Shown here piece by piece: positions 48,269-57,346 of a DNA stretch of 64,000 bases. The translations under genes and the position numbers were made by a program. The stretch spans positions 1 through 64,000 of the forward strand of contig NZ_AQGU01000029.1 in the NCBI RefSeq assembly GCF_014905615.1. The letters are read 5' to 3'. How positions within the stretch are numbered: the first letter of the stretch is position 1; every line of letters starts with the position of its first letter. Under the pieces are notes generated by a model that saw only the letters and a list, made by a program, of their open reading frames with translations, had not been told where the DNA came from and did not search any database. Source of the DNA: Pseudoalteromonas aliena SW19 (GTDB lineage: Bacteria > Pseudomonadota > Gammaproteobacteria > Enterobacterales > Alteromonadaceae).

Positions 48269-48449
48269 GGTTTCTACCCATATAATATTTTTTAATAACA
48301 GCAAGTGATTACAAAGTTTAGGTTTTGCCTTAAGTGTTCTGCTCAGCCTAATTTAGCGAGTGTGTATCTGCTAGAAAATAATGTATAAATTAACGAACTA
48401 ACTTGTTTGCATCTACACTTGTAACATGCTTATTTTTTTTGGTAATAAC

Positions 48450-48782
48450 ATGAAGCGATGGTATGTATTTATTAGTATATTATTGGTGAGTATTACGTAT
48501 ATTTCTTTATCTGCTTATGCAAAATCCAGCCAGACATTTAGTGCGGGGGTTATTGCTCAAGAGCAAGTTTTTCCAATTAAAGAGTTACAACTTGGTTACT
48601 ATGCTCGTTGTATTTTAGTTTCCGCACAAAAAGAAGATGCTTTTTATTCGGCTTGTTATTTAAAAAAACAGCCTCAATCCAATTGGCTTGCTGAATCGGC
48701 GGGTGCGCGTTGCGAAATAAAGTGCACAACGTACCTCGATAAAAATGGTCACTCACAAACGACATACTTTACAGCTCAATAA
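48450..48782 (+). CDS. Small exported protein of unknown function
   Basis: I place the start at the ATG 48450, giving 110 residues beginning MKRWYVFISILLVSITYISL, a signal peptide ending at about SAYAK; the open frame reaches 48426. The mature part has four Cys (RCILVSA, SACYLKK, RCEIKCT), suggesting disulfides. No family recognised. Preceded by a promoter-like AT-rich region. Confidence 0.6.
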   Translation: MKRWYVFISILLVSITYISLSAYAKSSQTFSAGVIAQEQVFPIKELQLGYYARCILVSAQKEDAFYSACYLKKQPQSNWLAESAGARCEIKCTTYLDKNGHSQTTYFTAQ

Positions 48783-48976
48783 TACTAATCTTATTTAAAG
48801 TATGCTTATTTCAAGCGCTAAATAGCACGCTCATTTAAGGCAATTTGTATAAGTCGTTCCAATGTTTTTTATTGGTTTAGAGCTTTCGTTTATTTGCCGA
48901 CTAGTTAAAGTGCTACATGCGCTCTGTGATTGTTGTATGTGTGGGCCTGAGAGTAATAAAAAATACTTTTTACCAT

Positions 48977-49292
48977 TAGGGCGTGTTGACCTTTGTGGAT
49001 TGAAATTTGTTCAATCTAGGGGCGATTTAATCGCGGCGCGAGGTTTGTAACCTAGTGGGCTCGGTAACTGCTCCTGCGTTACTCTAATGGCTTACATCCC
49101 TGTAAGAATAAGTAAAAACCGAGCAACAAAGAGTAAATTGCCCCTAGAAAGAACCCAAAGGGCAGCGCATGTTTGGTATCTATGCTGCGTTATCGCCTAT
49201 TTATGTGGAACAACCACACACCACAGGCTCTGCCTTGCCTAAATACCAAACGTACTGCTGCAAAATTAATCACAAAAGGTCAACACGCCCTA
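48977..49292. mobile_element. MITE-like element, long form (316 bp)
   Basis: Same ends as the copies at 23092 and 26172 (AGGGCGTGTTGACCTTTGTGG and inverse), with TA on each side. It carries an extra ~50-bp segment CGGTAACTGCTCCTGCGTTA...CTTGTAAGAATAAGTA-type that is also in the copy at 57906. No coding capacity; the 62-codon frame at 48862 reads into it and is spurious. Confidence 0.88.
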
Positions 49293-49344
49293 ATATTTCT
49301 GTTGATAGTGAACAGTGGAAAATCAGCTTTTATTAAGTGAGGTT

Positions 49345-52341
49345 TTATTGCTTTTTTAGAGGTGTACGCGGCGTATTGGCAAAATACAGCCCTTGCGTGT
49401 TCTTTTTTTGCTCTCCCCATGCGCCTATCAGTTGCCAATCAGTGGATGCATATCGTCTAGCATCGACCATAAAACTGCCATGTAATGCAGGCGTTGAGTA
49501 GACATGGTTAATTGTTTTTTGCGCGTCTTGGGTGTTTGCATAAGGGCCTGTCACCAAATAGTAACTGTCGCGGCTTTGATGTTTATATAATTTTAAAGGA
49601 TGCGCTTGCCAGTCAACCTCTTTTGCTACTATTACTGCTGATTCAAACTTTTTAAATACACCAAGCTGAACAAAGTAAGATTTTTCTGATGGCTTATCAG
49701 CTAACTCTATTGAGTTTGTTGTATTGTCTTTAGGTTGTAGAACGATATCTTTTAAAATAATAGTATCACCCGTTTTAGAAGTAATAACGCGCTCGGGTAA
49801 GTTTTTAGCAACGAGATTTTTTATATTTAATGTATTTGCTTCAACTTCAATTTTGTAACTTCCGTGGCTTACATCAGAAAAATAATAATATCCGTCGTAT
49901 TCGGTAGTTGTTGTGTATTCTTTGTCGCCATTGGTCTGCTTTAAAAAAACGGTTACGCCTGAAACAGGTTTGCTTTTATCATTATTTGCAAAATAAACAG
50001 TCCCTTCTACTTCATTAAAAATGACCATTGGTACATTAACTTTAGTCTGACCCCCTCGGTGAGCGTAGGTTTTTATTTTTCCAAGTACAGGCTGCAAATA
50101 TGGATTTGGTAAAGTGCGTAAATCGACCTCTAAAACTTGCCCGCCATGACTGCTTGGCAGTAGTGTTTTGCCTGTATTGTTTGTGAATTTATTTCGCCAT
50201 AAATAATTACCGGTAAAGCGTACGTCTTCTAATGCTTCATCACCTTGATCAAATATTCGATTTTCGTTCCAGTCAATAAAAGCAGATGCTTCAAGTTGTC
50301 CGCCGCTAAGAGCTCTTGGAGTGTCAAATACCATATCTAACTCAAGATGATCAAAGCTAAATGTGCCGTTTAAACCTAATGACACGCGCCAGTCTCCACG
50401 ACTATCGTATTGACCTGAGACTTGAACATTAAAAATGTCATAGCGGTAAGTATATTGATGGCTTAATTGCGTGGTCGCTGATGAGTTGGGGTTATACGAC
50501 AATTGGGTTTGATTGAAGGAATCTTGTGTTTGCGGCCAACGTAAATTACTGCGCAGACTAATTAGGTCTCCCCCATTTATAGGCAGCCAATCAAGTGTAT
50601 TTGTCCATTTCCAAGAAGCAATATCGATAGATGAATAAAGCTGATTGGTTAGCTTATCTTCTTGGTCATTATAAAAAAGGCGTCCAGCCCATGTGCCACC
50701 AATGTGATTTTTATTGATACCAAATGAAAATGTATTTTTGTTTGATTTACTTTCACGGGTTTCGTTAAGCCATTTCATATTCCAATTTAAAGAGTCAAAT
50801 GAATCAGAACGGCCATTTAAACTAACCGACAATCTATTTTTAAGTGCATTACTTTGTGGCAAAAACAATGCACTCGAAAAATCATCTAAGGCGGTATATT
50901 CTAAATTGACGTTGACGTCGTTATAAAAATCGCTAGAGAATAACCCCCTGAAGCCTGCATAATAAGCATTGCCAGCATTAAGCTGTTTGGTAGATAAGAG
51001 CCGATAGCTGCCATGCTCGGTAAGTATATTTAACCCTGATGATATATAGCGAGTGTGCTCATCAGTACCTAGTTGAGTGATTTGCGCATCATAGGTTAAA
51101 TTTTCACTGATCCCATATGAAACACTGGCTTTAAACGTGTCACTAAATTTATTTTGAGTGCTTTGCTTGTTATTAAATACGCTTTTATCTGTTTCAAGTA
51201 ACTCAACTTGGTAGCTTATTTTTCCTGGTGCTAGAGCATCTTGCCCTATTGTATATTTTTGAGTGCGTGTGATTTGCTCACCTTGTGGGCCAAAGAGCTT
51301 TATTTCAAAAATATTATTGCCGTAAAATGTTTCTATATCGATAAACTTAACTAAGTTATCGTCATTTGCTTGTGTGGTCGCTAAAAATTGCCCATTGCGG
51401 TATAGCTCAGCTTGCCAGCCGGGTAAAGCGGGTTCTTCAATGGTGATTGATGAAAAATTTTGTGCTGAGCGTGGATCGGCATTTGAGATATAAATGCCCC
51501 GACCTTGGCTTGAAGCTGTTGTGAGTTGATCTGATTGAGATTGAATATCACCTAATTGGTAATGAATGCGAGCTAATGAATGATCTTCATCGGTTAAGCT
51601 AAAGTCTTTGCTAATTTTAAAAAACGTATTATCACTGTTTTCATTTTTATTAAACCGAACCTCTGCTCGATGGTGAAATAAATCAAAATAGCTGTTGAGC
51701 CTAATTAAACCCTTATAACGTGCTTGCTTAGATGTGGCACTTGATGAAACCGTGTACTCAGAAATTGGGTATGTTAGTAAACGGTATTGATCTTCAATAA
51801 AGTGATCATATTGCGGGGCTATAACCTGCTTATGTGTGACAGTTGTGCTTTTTTTATCATTTGTGGTACTTAATAAATCACTCATAAAGGTGACTTGCAT
51901 GAGCGAGTAATCAAATATTGAGTCGGTTTGTAAAAGCGTATTAATAACGGATAAGTCTACGTAGTAGTCGTAATCATCTTTAGCCCAAAAAGATACTGTT
52001 GGTGTTACCGGTTGTTCTGTTAGCAAAGTTGAACTTAGCGTTAGCTCAGTTGCGTCAACTGTTGCAGTTAAGCTATTTTCGGTAACGCTAAAGTTAATGC
52101 CCATCGTTGATTTAAGAACACTTATTGGTAGCAACAGCTTATTTGATGGCGTGTAGTAAGCTTCTAAGTCGGATACAACCGATCGGCCATTTACTTTTAC
52201 ATTTACGATCACGAATGCCTCTTCATCAATAGGCCATTGATGAAGAGGCATTTGCTCATTAGCGAATAATGTTTGAGGCATAACAACACAGAGCAACAAA
52301 CTAATTAAAGCGCTATAACGCAAGGCGTTTAGCTTAAACAC
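49345..52341 (-). CDS. Outer-membrane fimbrial usher with C-terminal Cna/CarboxypepD-reg and SPOR domains
   Basis: 998 residues, signal peptide to about residue 27. The N-terminal part (INVKVNGRSVVSDLEAYYTP) and a large beta-barrel-like centre resemble CFA/CS1-type (TcfC) ushers. Then comes a SdrD/CNA-like beta sandwich (VSGVTVFLKQTNGDKEYTTT, DGYYYFSDVSHGSYKIEV), and finally a SPOR-like domain (about 925-985: SYFVQLGVFKKFESAVIVA and DSYYLVTGPYANTQDAQ). SPOR domains bind denuded septal peptidoglycan and are not standard in ushers. Upstream and adjacent are a chaperone and a pilin. It would assemble thin surface fibres. Confidence 0.85.
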   Translation of the reverse strand: MFKLNALRYSALISLLLCVVMPQTLFANEQMPLHQWPIDEEAFVIVNVKVNGRSVVSDLEAYYTPSNKLLLPISVLKSTMGINFSVTENSLTATVDATELTLSSTLLTEQPVTPTVSFWAKDDYDYYVDLSVINTLLQTDSIFDYSLMQVTFMSDLLSTTNDKKSTTVTHKQVIAPQYDHFIEDQYRLLTYPISEYTVSSSATSKQARYKGLIRLNSYFDLFHHRAEVRFNKNENSDNTFFKISKDFSLTDEDHSLARIHYQLGDIQSQSDQLTTASSQGRGIYISNADPRSAQNFSSITIEEPALPGWQAELYRNGQFLATTQANDDNLVKFIDIETFYGNNIFEIKLFGPQGEQITRTQKYTIGQDALAPGKISYQVELLETDKSVFNNKQSTQNKFSDTFKASVSYGISENLTYDAQITQLGTDEHTRYISSGLNILTEHGSYRLLSTKQLNAGNAYYAGFRGLFSSDFYNDVNVNLEYTALDDFSSALFLPQSNALKNRLSVSLNGRSDSFDSLNWNMKWLNETRESKSNKNTFSFGINKNHIGGTWAGRLFYNDQEDKLTNQLYSSIDIASWKWTNTLDWLPINGGDLISLRSNLRWPQTQDSFNQTQLSYNPNSSATTQLSHQYTYRYDIFNVQVSGQYDSRGDWRVSLGLNGTFSFDHLELDMVFDTPRALSGGQLEASAFIDWNENRIFDQGDEALEDVRFTGNYLWRNKFTNNTGKTLLPSSHGGQVLEVDLRTLPNPYLQPVLGKIKTYAHRGGQTKVNVPMVIFNEVEGTVYFANNDKSKPVSGVTVFLKQTNGDKEYTTTTEYDGYYYFSDVSHGSYKIEVEANTLNIKNLVAKNLPERVITSKTGDTIILKDIVLQPKDNTTNSIELADKPSEKSYFVQLGVFKKFESAVIVAKEVDWQAHPLKLYKHQSRDSYYLVTGPYANTQDAQKTINHVYSTPALHGSFMVDARRYASTDWQLIGAWGEQKKNTQGLYFANTPRTPLKKQ

Positions 52342-52344
52342 GTG

Positions 52345-53112
52345 CTATTGAATATTAACGGGTATTGCTAACTCAATATTGCCACCATATTGGGGATTTT
52401 CTGTGTATTTAAGTGTCAGCGGACCGACAACAGGCTGTTGCAATGATATATAGACTTTACGACGCGATAAAGGCGTATAAACAGCTACGTTTGTTACTTC
52501 TCCGACAGGTAAGTTATTGCTATCTGTCAGTTCAAAGTTGCCATATAGTGAACGATTACCTGTTAGTGTTTGCCAAAACATAATGGTCGGTCGACCATTT
52601 TGGCTAATTAGCTGTGGGTTTATTAATTGTGAGTCAGCTTCTAACTGACCATGGCGCACAATAACCGGTACGCTGTAAGAAATTTTAGGGCGTATAGTTA
52701 TACCTACGGCATTAGGATCGGGAGCTTCAGATGCAACTATTTTAAGTACTGCTCTGTATTCTCCTGCGGGTAATTCTGCTTTTTTTCGCACCGTCATTCT
52801 TATCGCTTGCATACCTTTTGGTGCAATAGAACCACGGCGTGGAGAAAATCGTAACATGCCAGCTGCAGATCGCCCTTCTACTTGCTTAGGCGTTGCATCG
52901 ATTAGTGAGCCTTCTTCGGTCATATCTTTGTGCGTGAGACTAAGTTTAAAATCGAGATTTTTATCAGAAGTGTTTCTAATCATTAATGAATTATTTTTAG
53001 TACGTCCATCAAAATATAAACGATATTCAGATAAAGAAAGGTTTGCACTGCAAATTTGAGGCAATAGGAGGGTTAGGCAAAACGTTGCCCAACGAAAAAA
53101 TTTAAAACTCAT
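52345..53112 (-). CDS. Periplasmic fimbrial chaperone
   Basis: I start it at the ATG 53112, giving 255 residues with a signal peptide (SFKFFRWATFCLTLLLPQICSA). The open frame reaches 53163, but that start sits inside a terminator hairpin and adds another hydrophobic stretch. PapD-like chaperone features: SLMIRNTSDKNLDFKLSL, LRFSPRRGSIAPKGMQAIRM (the characteristic R/P-rich strand) and PEYR-type ending AELPAGEYRAVLKI. It would hold pilin subunits for the usher 3 bp downstream. Confidence 0.85.
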   Translation of the reverse strand: MSFKFFRWATFCLTLLLPQICSANLSLSEYRLYFDGRTKNNSLMIRNTSDKNLDFKLSLTHKDMTEEGSLIDATPKQVEGRSAAGMLRFSPRRGSIAPKGMQAIRMTVRKKAELPAGEYRAVLKIVASEAPDPNAVGITIRPKISYSVPVIVRHGQLEADSQLINPQLISQNGRPTIMFWQTLTGNRSLYGNFELTDSNNLPVGEVTNVAVYTPLSRRKVYISLQQPVVGPLTLKYTENPQYGGNIELAIPVNIQ

Positions 53113-53132
53113 GAGACAACTCAACAACATGA

Positions 53133-53164
53133 TAAAAAAAATGTGGAGCGTTATGCTCCACACA
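53133..53164 (-). terminator. Rho-independent terminator between pilin and chaperone
   Basis: Minus strand: TGTGGAGCATAACGCTCCACA followed by TTTTTTTT (53140-53133). It lies between the pilin stop and the chaperone start, so most transcripts should stop after pilin and a minority read through. This explains how a subunit can be made in excess over chaperone and usher. Confidence 0.85.
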
Positions 53165-53211
53165 ATTTATATTATTAATAACCGAGGGCTATAACAATAT
53201 AATAAATAATA

Positions 53212-53721
53212 TTACTGGAAAGATACATCAACCGTGTAATCTACAGCATAAAGATCGCCCGCTGTAAGATCGGCTGCTACAGTCATAGCGCCATAAACAC
53301 CAATTACGATATCTGTTGCGCTTGCATCAGTAGTAAATGGAGAAGCAACAGTATTTGCAGTTGTTACAGATGTAGTACCATCAGTGGCAGTCGTTACTGG
53401 CGCAAAAGTAAGGTTTGCACTTGTGCTACCAGATACAGTGATGTTCATTGCTGAATTTGGAGCCAAACCAGAAACGGTTACGCCACCCAATTGAATGTTT
53501 GCATCTGAAGCGTCACAATCGCCTGTTACTGCACCGGCATTATCCATTGTACAAGTTGAACCCGTTGCTAAACGAATTTTACCAAAATGAACAGCGTTAT
53601 CTTCTACAAAAGTTGGTTCGCTCCAGCCATTTACACTTGCTTGTAATGTTTCGCTAGATGCTAGTAAAGAAGTAGATGTCATTGCTAGTAAAGCGGTTGC
53701 TGCAAAAATTTTTTTATTCAT
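53212..53721 (-). CDS. DUF4402-like major pilin/fimbrial subunit
   Basis: 169 residues, signal peptide to about residue 22. The mature part is beta-rich and acidic with Thr/Ser/Ala/Gly bias and a C-terminal YAVDYTVDVSFQ, resembling the DUF4402/CS1-type pilin ending. Two cysteines (CTMDNAGAVTGDC) can form a disulfide. First gene of the chaperone-usher operon, followed by a terminator. Ribosome site CGGA lies 9 nt before the ATG; a stronger orphan site is further upstream. Confidence 0.8.
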   Translation of the reverse strand: MNKKIFAATALLAMTSTSLLASSETLQASVNGWSEPTFVEDNAVHFGKIRLATGSTCTMDNAGAVTGDCDASDANIQLGGVTVSGLAPNSAMNITVSGSTSANLTFAPVTTATDGTTSVTTANTVASPFTTDASATDIVIGVYGAMTVAADLTAGDLYAVDYTVDVSFQ

Positions 53722-53760
53722 AATTTATCCGTTATTTATATAATTATTATACTTACTACT

Positions 53761-53768
53761 ACCTCCTT
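53761..53768 (-). promoter_or_regulatory. Orphan AAGGAGGT sequence in the pilin leader
   Basis: On the minus strand AAGGAGGT, a perfect anti-SD match, lies 40 nt before the pilin ATG and is not followed by any start codon at translation distance. It may be a ribosome standby site or an mRNA-stabilising SD (as in STAB-SD leaders). The remainder of 53769-54117 is AT-rich, with no gene. Confidence 0.5.
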
Positions 53769-54117
53769 GTATTCCATATGCGGACTTAATTAGATAAGCG
53801 GCTGTAATCCATTAACGCTAACTTAACTTTAATGAATACAATATTCAATTTATTTGTTAACTAATTGTACTTATAAATTAGTTATTAATAGTAAAGTATT
53901 AACAAACGAATGTAAAAATGTTTCGTATCTATTTATTGACTCTGTTTTACAGAGTAATTTAAAGTTAAAAAGGAGCTATTGCTTTAACATTCTCGTGAAC
54001 ACTAAATAATGAGCTGCAAAAAAGTATGCTTTGAATGAGGCACTTTGATTACTCAATATTATGCAGAGCAATGAAAACGCACCTGTACTCAGCTTTTATT
54101 TAACAGTTTGAAATGCC

Positions 54118-54699
54118 CTAAGGTGTAAGTATTGAGATCACTCTTTTACTAATTTCTGGCAACACCTCTTGGGCAAACCACGGATTCTTTTTAAGCCAAA
54201 TATTGTTGCGCGGACTTGGATGGGGGAGTACTAAATAGCTTGGCCAATACTCACGCCACGATTTTACTAACTGCGTTAATGGCTGTTTTTTAGTATGGGG
54301 TAAATGGTATGCCTGAGCATGCTTGCCAAGTATTATTGTTAGTTCAATATTTGGCAGTTTAGCTAATAATTTCTCGCGCCATGCGGATGCGCATTCTTTG
54401 CGAGGGGGTAAGTCCCCCGACCTTCCTTTCCCTGGGTAGCAAAAACCCATAGGTAAAATTGCAATATTGTTTTCATTATAAAATTCATCATTTGTGAGCC
54501 CGAGCCATTCTCGTAGGCGATTTCCGCTTGCGTCGTTAAATGGAACCCCTGTTTCGTGAACTTTTATCCCTGGGGCTTGGCCTGCAATTAAAATACGTGC
54601 ATTTGGGTTAAATTGTATTACAGGGCGAGCGCCTAAAGGCAAGTGAGGAGCACAGATCACGCATTTACTAACTTGTTCTAATAATTGGCGGGTATTCAT
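54118..54699 (-). CDS. Uracil-DNA glycosylase-like family protein
   Basis: 193 residues of the UDG-like superfamily (IPR005122-type, YqfB/family-4-like). Motif-1-like GQAPGIKVHETGVPFNDASG and motif-3-like LPHPSPRNN (His as catalytic-loop residue) are present. Four cysteines (CVICAPH, CYPG, CASA) occur but without the full 4Fe-4S spacing of family 4. Such proteins are predicted base-excision enzymes or mere relatives of unknown substrate. Two copies of the 19-bp parS-like motif, one weak, lie within the coding sequence (54135-54153, 54253-54271). Confidence 0.8.
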   Translation of the reverse strand: MNTRQLLEQVSKCVICAPHLPLGARPVIQFNPNARILIAGQAPGIKVHETGVPFNDASGNRLREWLGLTNDEFYNENNIAILPMGFCYPGKGRSGDLPPRKECASAWREKLLAKLPNIELTIILGKHAQAYHLPHTKKQPLTQLVKSWREYWPSYLVLPHPSPRNNIWLKKNPWFAQEVLPEISKRVISILTP

Positions 54700-54849
54700 G
54701 TTTATTTGGCCTTAAATGCTCAATATTTGTTCTAAATAGCCGTTTAGAACAAATGAGTTGGTAAAAAATCGGTTTATTTTAATTTAAACGGGCATTAGTT
54801 AGTAAAATCGTGATCTTTAACCGCTACCGAGCTGTAGGCCTTTAAAAAT

Positions 54850-55206
54850 CTATTGTTTATCAGCCCATACAGCAAATTCGTTGCCACTTGGCTCTGTAAA
54901 GTGAAAGCGGCAACCACCAGGAAACTCAAAAATGGGTTTTAAAATTTTACCTCCATGTAACTCTACTTTTTGATACGTGGCGTGAATGTCGTTACTATAA
55001 AAAACCAATAGTGCAGCGCCATTTTGAGTGAGCGATTTAAGCGGTGCGCTAAAAAATCCACCATCAAGCCCTTGGCCGCTAAACGCCGTATATTCAGGGC
55101 CGTAATCGGTAAATTGCCAATTAAATACACGGCTAAAAAAAGATTTAGTGGCTAATAAATCGCATGCAGGAAATTCAACATAATTTAGTTTTTCATTATT
55201 GTTCAT
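54850..55206 (-). CDS. VOC/glyoxalase-like protein
   Basis: 118 residues, single VOC domain of the PhnB/'predicted enzyme related to lactoylglutathione lyase' type. NYVEFPACDLLATKSFFSRVFNW and FEFPGGCRFHFTEPSGNEFAVW, the usual N- and C-terminal strands, are evident. Function unknown; such proteins often form dimers with a metal site. GAACA precedes the ATG on the minus strand. Starts 212 bp before the iron-uptake operon, divergently. Confidence 0.85.
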   Translation of the reverse strand: MNNNEKLNYVEFPACDLLATKSFFSRVFNWQFTDYGPEYTAFSGQGLDGGFFSAPLKSLTQNGAALLVFYSNDIHATYQKVELHGGKILKPIFEFPGGCRFHFTEPSGNEFAVWADKQ

Positions 55207-55331
55207 CGTTATTAAAGCGCTTATAAATTAATGGTAAACCACCTTAAACCTTAGTGGGCTGCTAATCAAATATCCCCTTTATATTTGAGATCAGTATTTT
55301 ACTAAGCTTGAATCGTGAAAGCTTAAATGTT

Positions 55332-55350
55332 GCAAATGAGAATAACTATC
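55332..55350. promoter_or_regulatory. Fur box upstream of the DUF3649/PepSY/DUF3325 operon
   Basis: GCAAATGAGAATAACTATC agrees with the Fur consensus at 14 of 19 positions and lies 69 bp before the first start codon. It shares GCAAATGA and AAT with the site at 26777 before the siderophore operon, which supports iron control of both. Judged by eye. Confidence 0.75.
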
Positions 55351-55418
55351 TTTTGTATTTATAAGCTATATAATAGCGCCTAAATTTTTACTCTCTGTAT
55401 TTAAGGGACTAACTCATT

Positions 55419-55748
55419 ATGCAGGCACAATCGCTTAGCGCGCAGTTTTCACAAATTTTCAAACGTTCTTCTAGCTTTAACTACCAGTTTTTAGTGCTAT
55501 CACGCTTTTTTATTGCCATTGTAGGCGGCTATTTTTTTACAGCAGCGAGCACGTCTTTGTTAAGTTTTTTATTACCGCTGACTAAATCGGATGCGGTGTT
55601 GTTATGTGTATCGTTAAGTATTTTGATTTATGCACTCGTTTTTATTTATGCATTTTATGTAAAATCTTTAAAAACAGTTTGGATCAGTATTTTACTAAGT
55701 ACGGGGACACAAGTTAGTTTATTAGTAGCATTAAAGGACTGGCTATGA
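55419..55748 (+). CDS. DUF3649 membrane protein of an iron-uptake module
   Basis: 109 residues with three membrane segments (FLVLSRFFIAIVGGYFFTAA, AVLLCVSLSILIYALVFIYA and WISILLSTGTQVSLLVAL). DUF3649 proteins are encoded with PepSY-TM and DUF3325 proteins in iron/siderophore uptake operons. It overlaps the PepSY gene by 4 bp (ATGA). The peptide WISILLS (codons 88-94) is encoded by a copy of the 19-bp parS-like motif at 55681. Confidence 0.8.
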   Translation: MQAQSLSAQFSQIFKRSSSFNYQFLVLSRFFIAIVGGYFFTAASTSLLSFLLPLTKSDAVLLCVSLSILIYALVFIYAFYVKSLKTVWISILLSTGTQVSLLVALKDWL

Positions 55749-57346
55749 AAGACAGTTTTTTTCGGTCAATGACTTGGTTGCATACGTGGGTAGGGTTACT
55801 GGTATGTTGGTTACTCTATTTAATATTTTTTTCTGGAACACTTAGCTTTTTTAGAGACGAGATAAGCTTATGGAACCAACCAGCTATTCATAATGTGCAA
55901 ACTCAGGCACAACGTATTGAAGCGCAACAACAGCAAATAATTACAGGGTTTGATTACTTAGCTACTCAAGGGGCTAATTCACAAAGCTGGCGTATTACGC
56001 TTCCAGAGTCGCGTATTCCTTATCTAGTATATGGCTATGCAAAACCAAAAGAGCTAGGCCAGCGCCGCAGTAAATTTGAAAACACCCAGTTAGACCCTAA
56101 TACAATGCAAAAGCTTGAGCCATTTATAGAGACCAAAGGCGGTAACTTTTTTTATCGTCTACATTTTGATTTACATTACATTGATGTAATAACCGCGCGA
56201 TGGCTTGTGTGCTTTGCAAGCTTATTTATGCTAATTGCGATTATATCGGGTGTAGTTATTCATAAACGTATTTTTAAAGATATGTTTAGTTTTAGACGTA
56301 ATAAAGGCAGCCGCACATGGCTGGATGCTCATAATTTAAGTTCTGTGCTTGCCCTACCTTTTCATTTAATGATTACCTACACTGGTATGATTACACTTAT
56401 ATTTATGTTGTTCCCCTACCCTGCGCAAACGACGTATGATAACGGTATGCGCGATTTTTTTAATGATGTAACGCCTCGCAATACCATTACAGATAAAGCC
56501 AAAGGCGGATCGGCAATGGTACCAATACAGCGTATTTTGGATCAGGTTTATACTAAGTGGCCAAATGCTGATATTACCCGTGTACAAGTGAGCAATCCTA
56601 ATATGGCGTCATCAACAATCACAGTATTGGTTAGTACAGGTAAAACATTACGGGATCAAGCCCCACGTTTAATATTTAGCGGCGCTACGGGAGATCTCGT
56701 TGCTAAAACTAATGATGACTTAACGGCCAGTAAAGTGCTTTACGAATCGTTGAACTCGCTTCATACCGGTCGTTTGGCCGATCCACTATTGCGGTGGCTC
56801 TATTTTTTAGGCGGTGTTGCTGGCTGCGTAATGATTGGCTCCGGTTGTATAATGTGGGCAAAGCGCATACGCGATCGTATGAAAGCCGATGCAAAACCGT
56901 CACTAGGTTTAAAGCTGGTTGAAGGATTAAACTTGGCTACATTAATGGGGTTACCATTGGCTACCTGCGCATTCTTTTTAGCTAACAGAATACTAAACCC
57001 AGAAATTACAGCGCGTGCTGATAAAGAAGTACTCGCATTTTTCTTAACGTGGTTAGCAGTTGCTGTTATTGCGTTATTAAAGCGTGGTAAAGGTCAGTGG
57101 CAAATTATGGCGGTTATAAATGGTATAGCGTGTTTAAGCGTACCTGTTGTGAATGCGCTTACCACCAACGGCAATATAGTTAGTTATTTACTGCATAAGC
57201 AGTGGGCTTTATTTACTTTTGATGCTGTGTTTTTGTTATTTAGTATATTGTTTTTTATACAAACCGAAAAATTACGTACTCATAAACAACCTACAAAACG
57301 AAGCAATCACATTGTAAATAAAAAGCGAAAGGATCAAAATATATGA
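55745..57346 (+). CDS. PepSY-associated TM domain protein
   Basis: 533 residues with about seven membrane helices. The PepSY_TM pattern is clear: SMTWLHTWVGLLVCWLLYLI at the N-terminus, SGVVIHKRIFKDMF, and TWLDAHNLSSVLALPFHLMI (paired histidines that may bind heme). FhuF/FiuF-like proteins of this group are thought to move electrons across the inner membrane for ferric-siderophore reduction (known of the family, not proven here). Stop overlaps the next start by 4 bp (ATGA). Confidence 0.88.
   Translation: MKDSFFRSMTWLHTWVGLLVCWLLYLIFFSGTLSFFRDEISLWNQPAIHNVQTQAQRIEAQQQQIITGFDYLATQGANSQSWRITLPESRIPYLVYGYAKPKELGQRRSKFENTQLDPNTMQKLEPFIETKGGNFFYRLHFDLHYIDVITARWLVCFASLFMLIAIISGVVIHKRIFKDMFSFRRNKGSRTWLDAHNLSSVLALPFHLMITYTGMITLIFMLFPYPAQTTYDNGMRDFFNDVTPRNTITDKAKGGSAMVPIQRILDQVYTKWPNADITRVQVSNPNMASSTITVLVSTGKTLRDQAPRLIFSGATGDLVAKTNDDLTASKVLYESLNSLHTGRLADPLLRWLYFLGGVAGCVMIGSGCIMWAKRIRDRMKADAKPSLGLKLVEGLNLATLMGLPLATCAFFLANRILNPEITARADKEVLAFFLTWLAVAVIALLKRGKGQWQIMAVINGIACLSVPVVNALTTNGNIVSYLLHKQWALFTFDAVFLLFSILFFIQTEKLRTHKQPTKRSNHIVNKKRKDQNI

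Noticed and set aside
48862..49050. 62-codon reading frame
   Set aside because: It reads into the long MITE copy at 48977 and has no recognisable start signal.
51774..51794. Possible further 19-bp motif in the usher gene (gttagtaaac...tgatct)
   Set aside because: The two halves are 2 bp further apart than in all other copies and the central bases differ.
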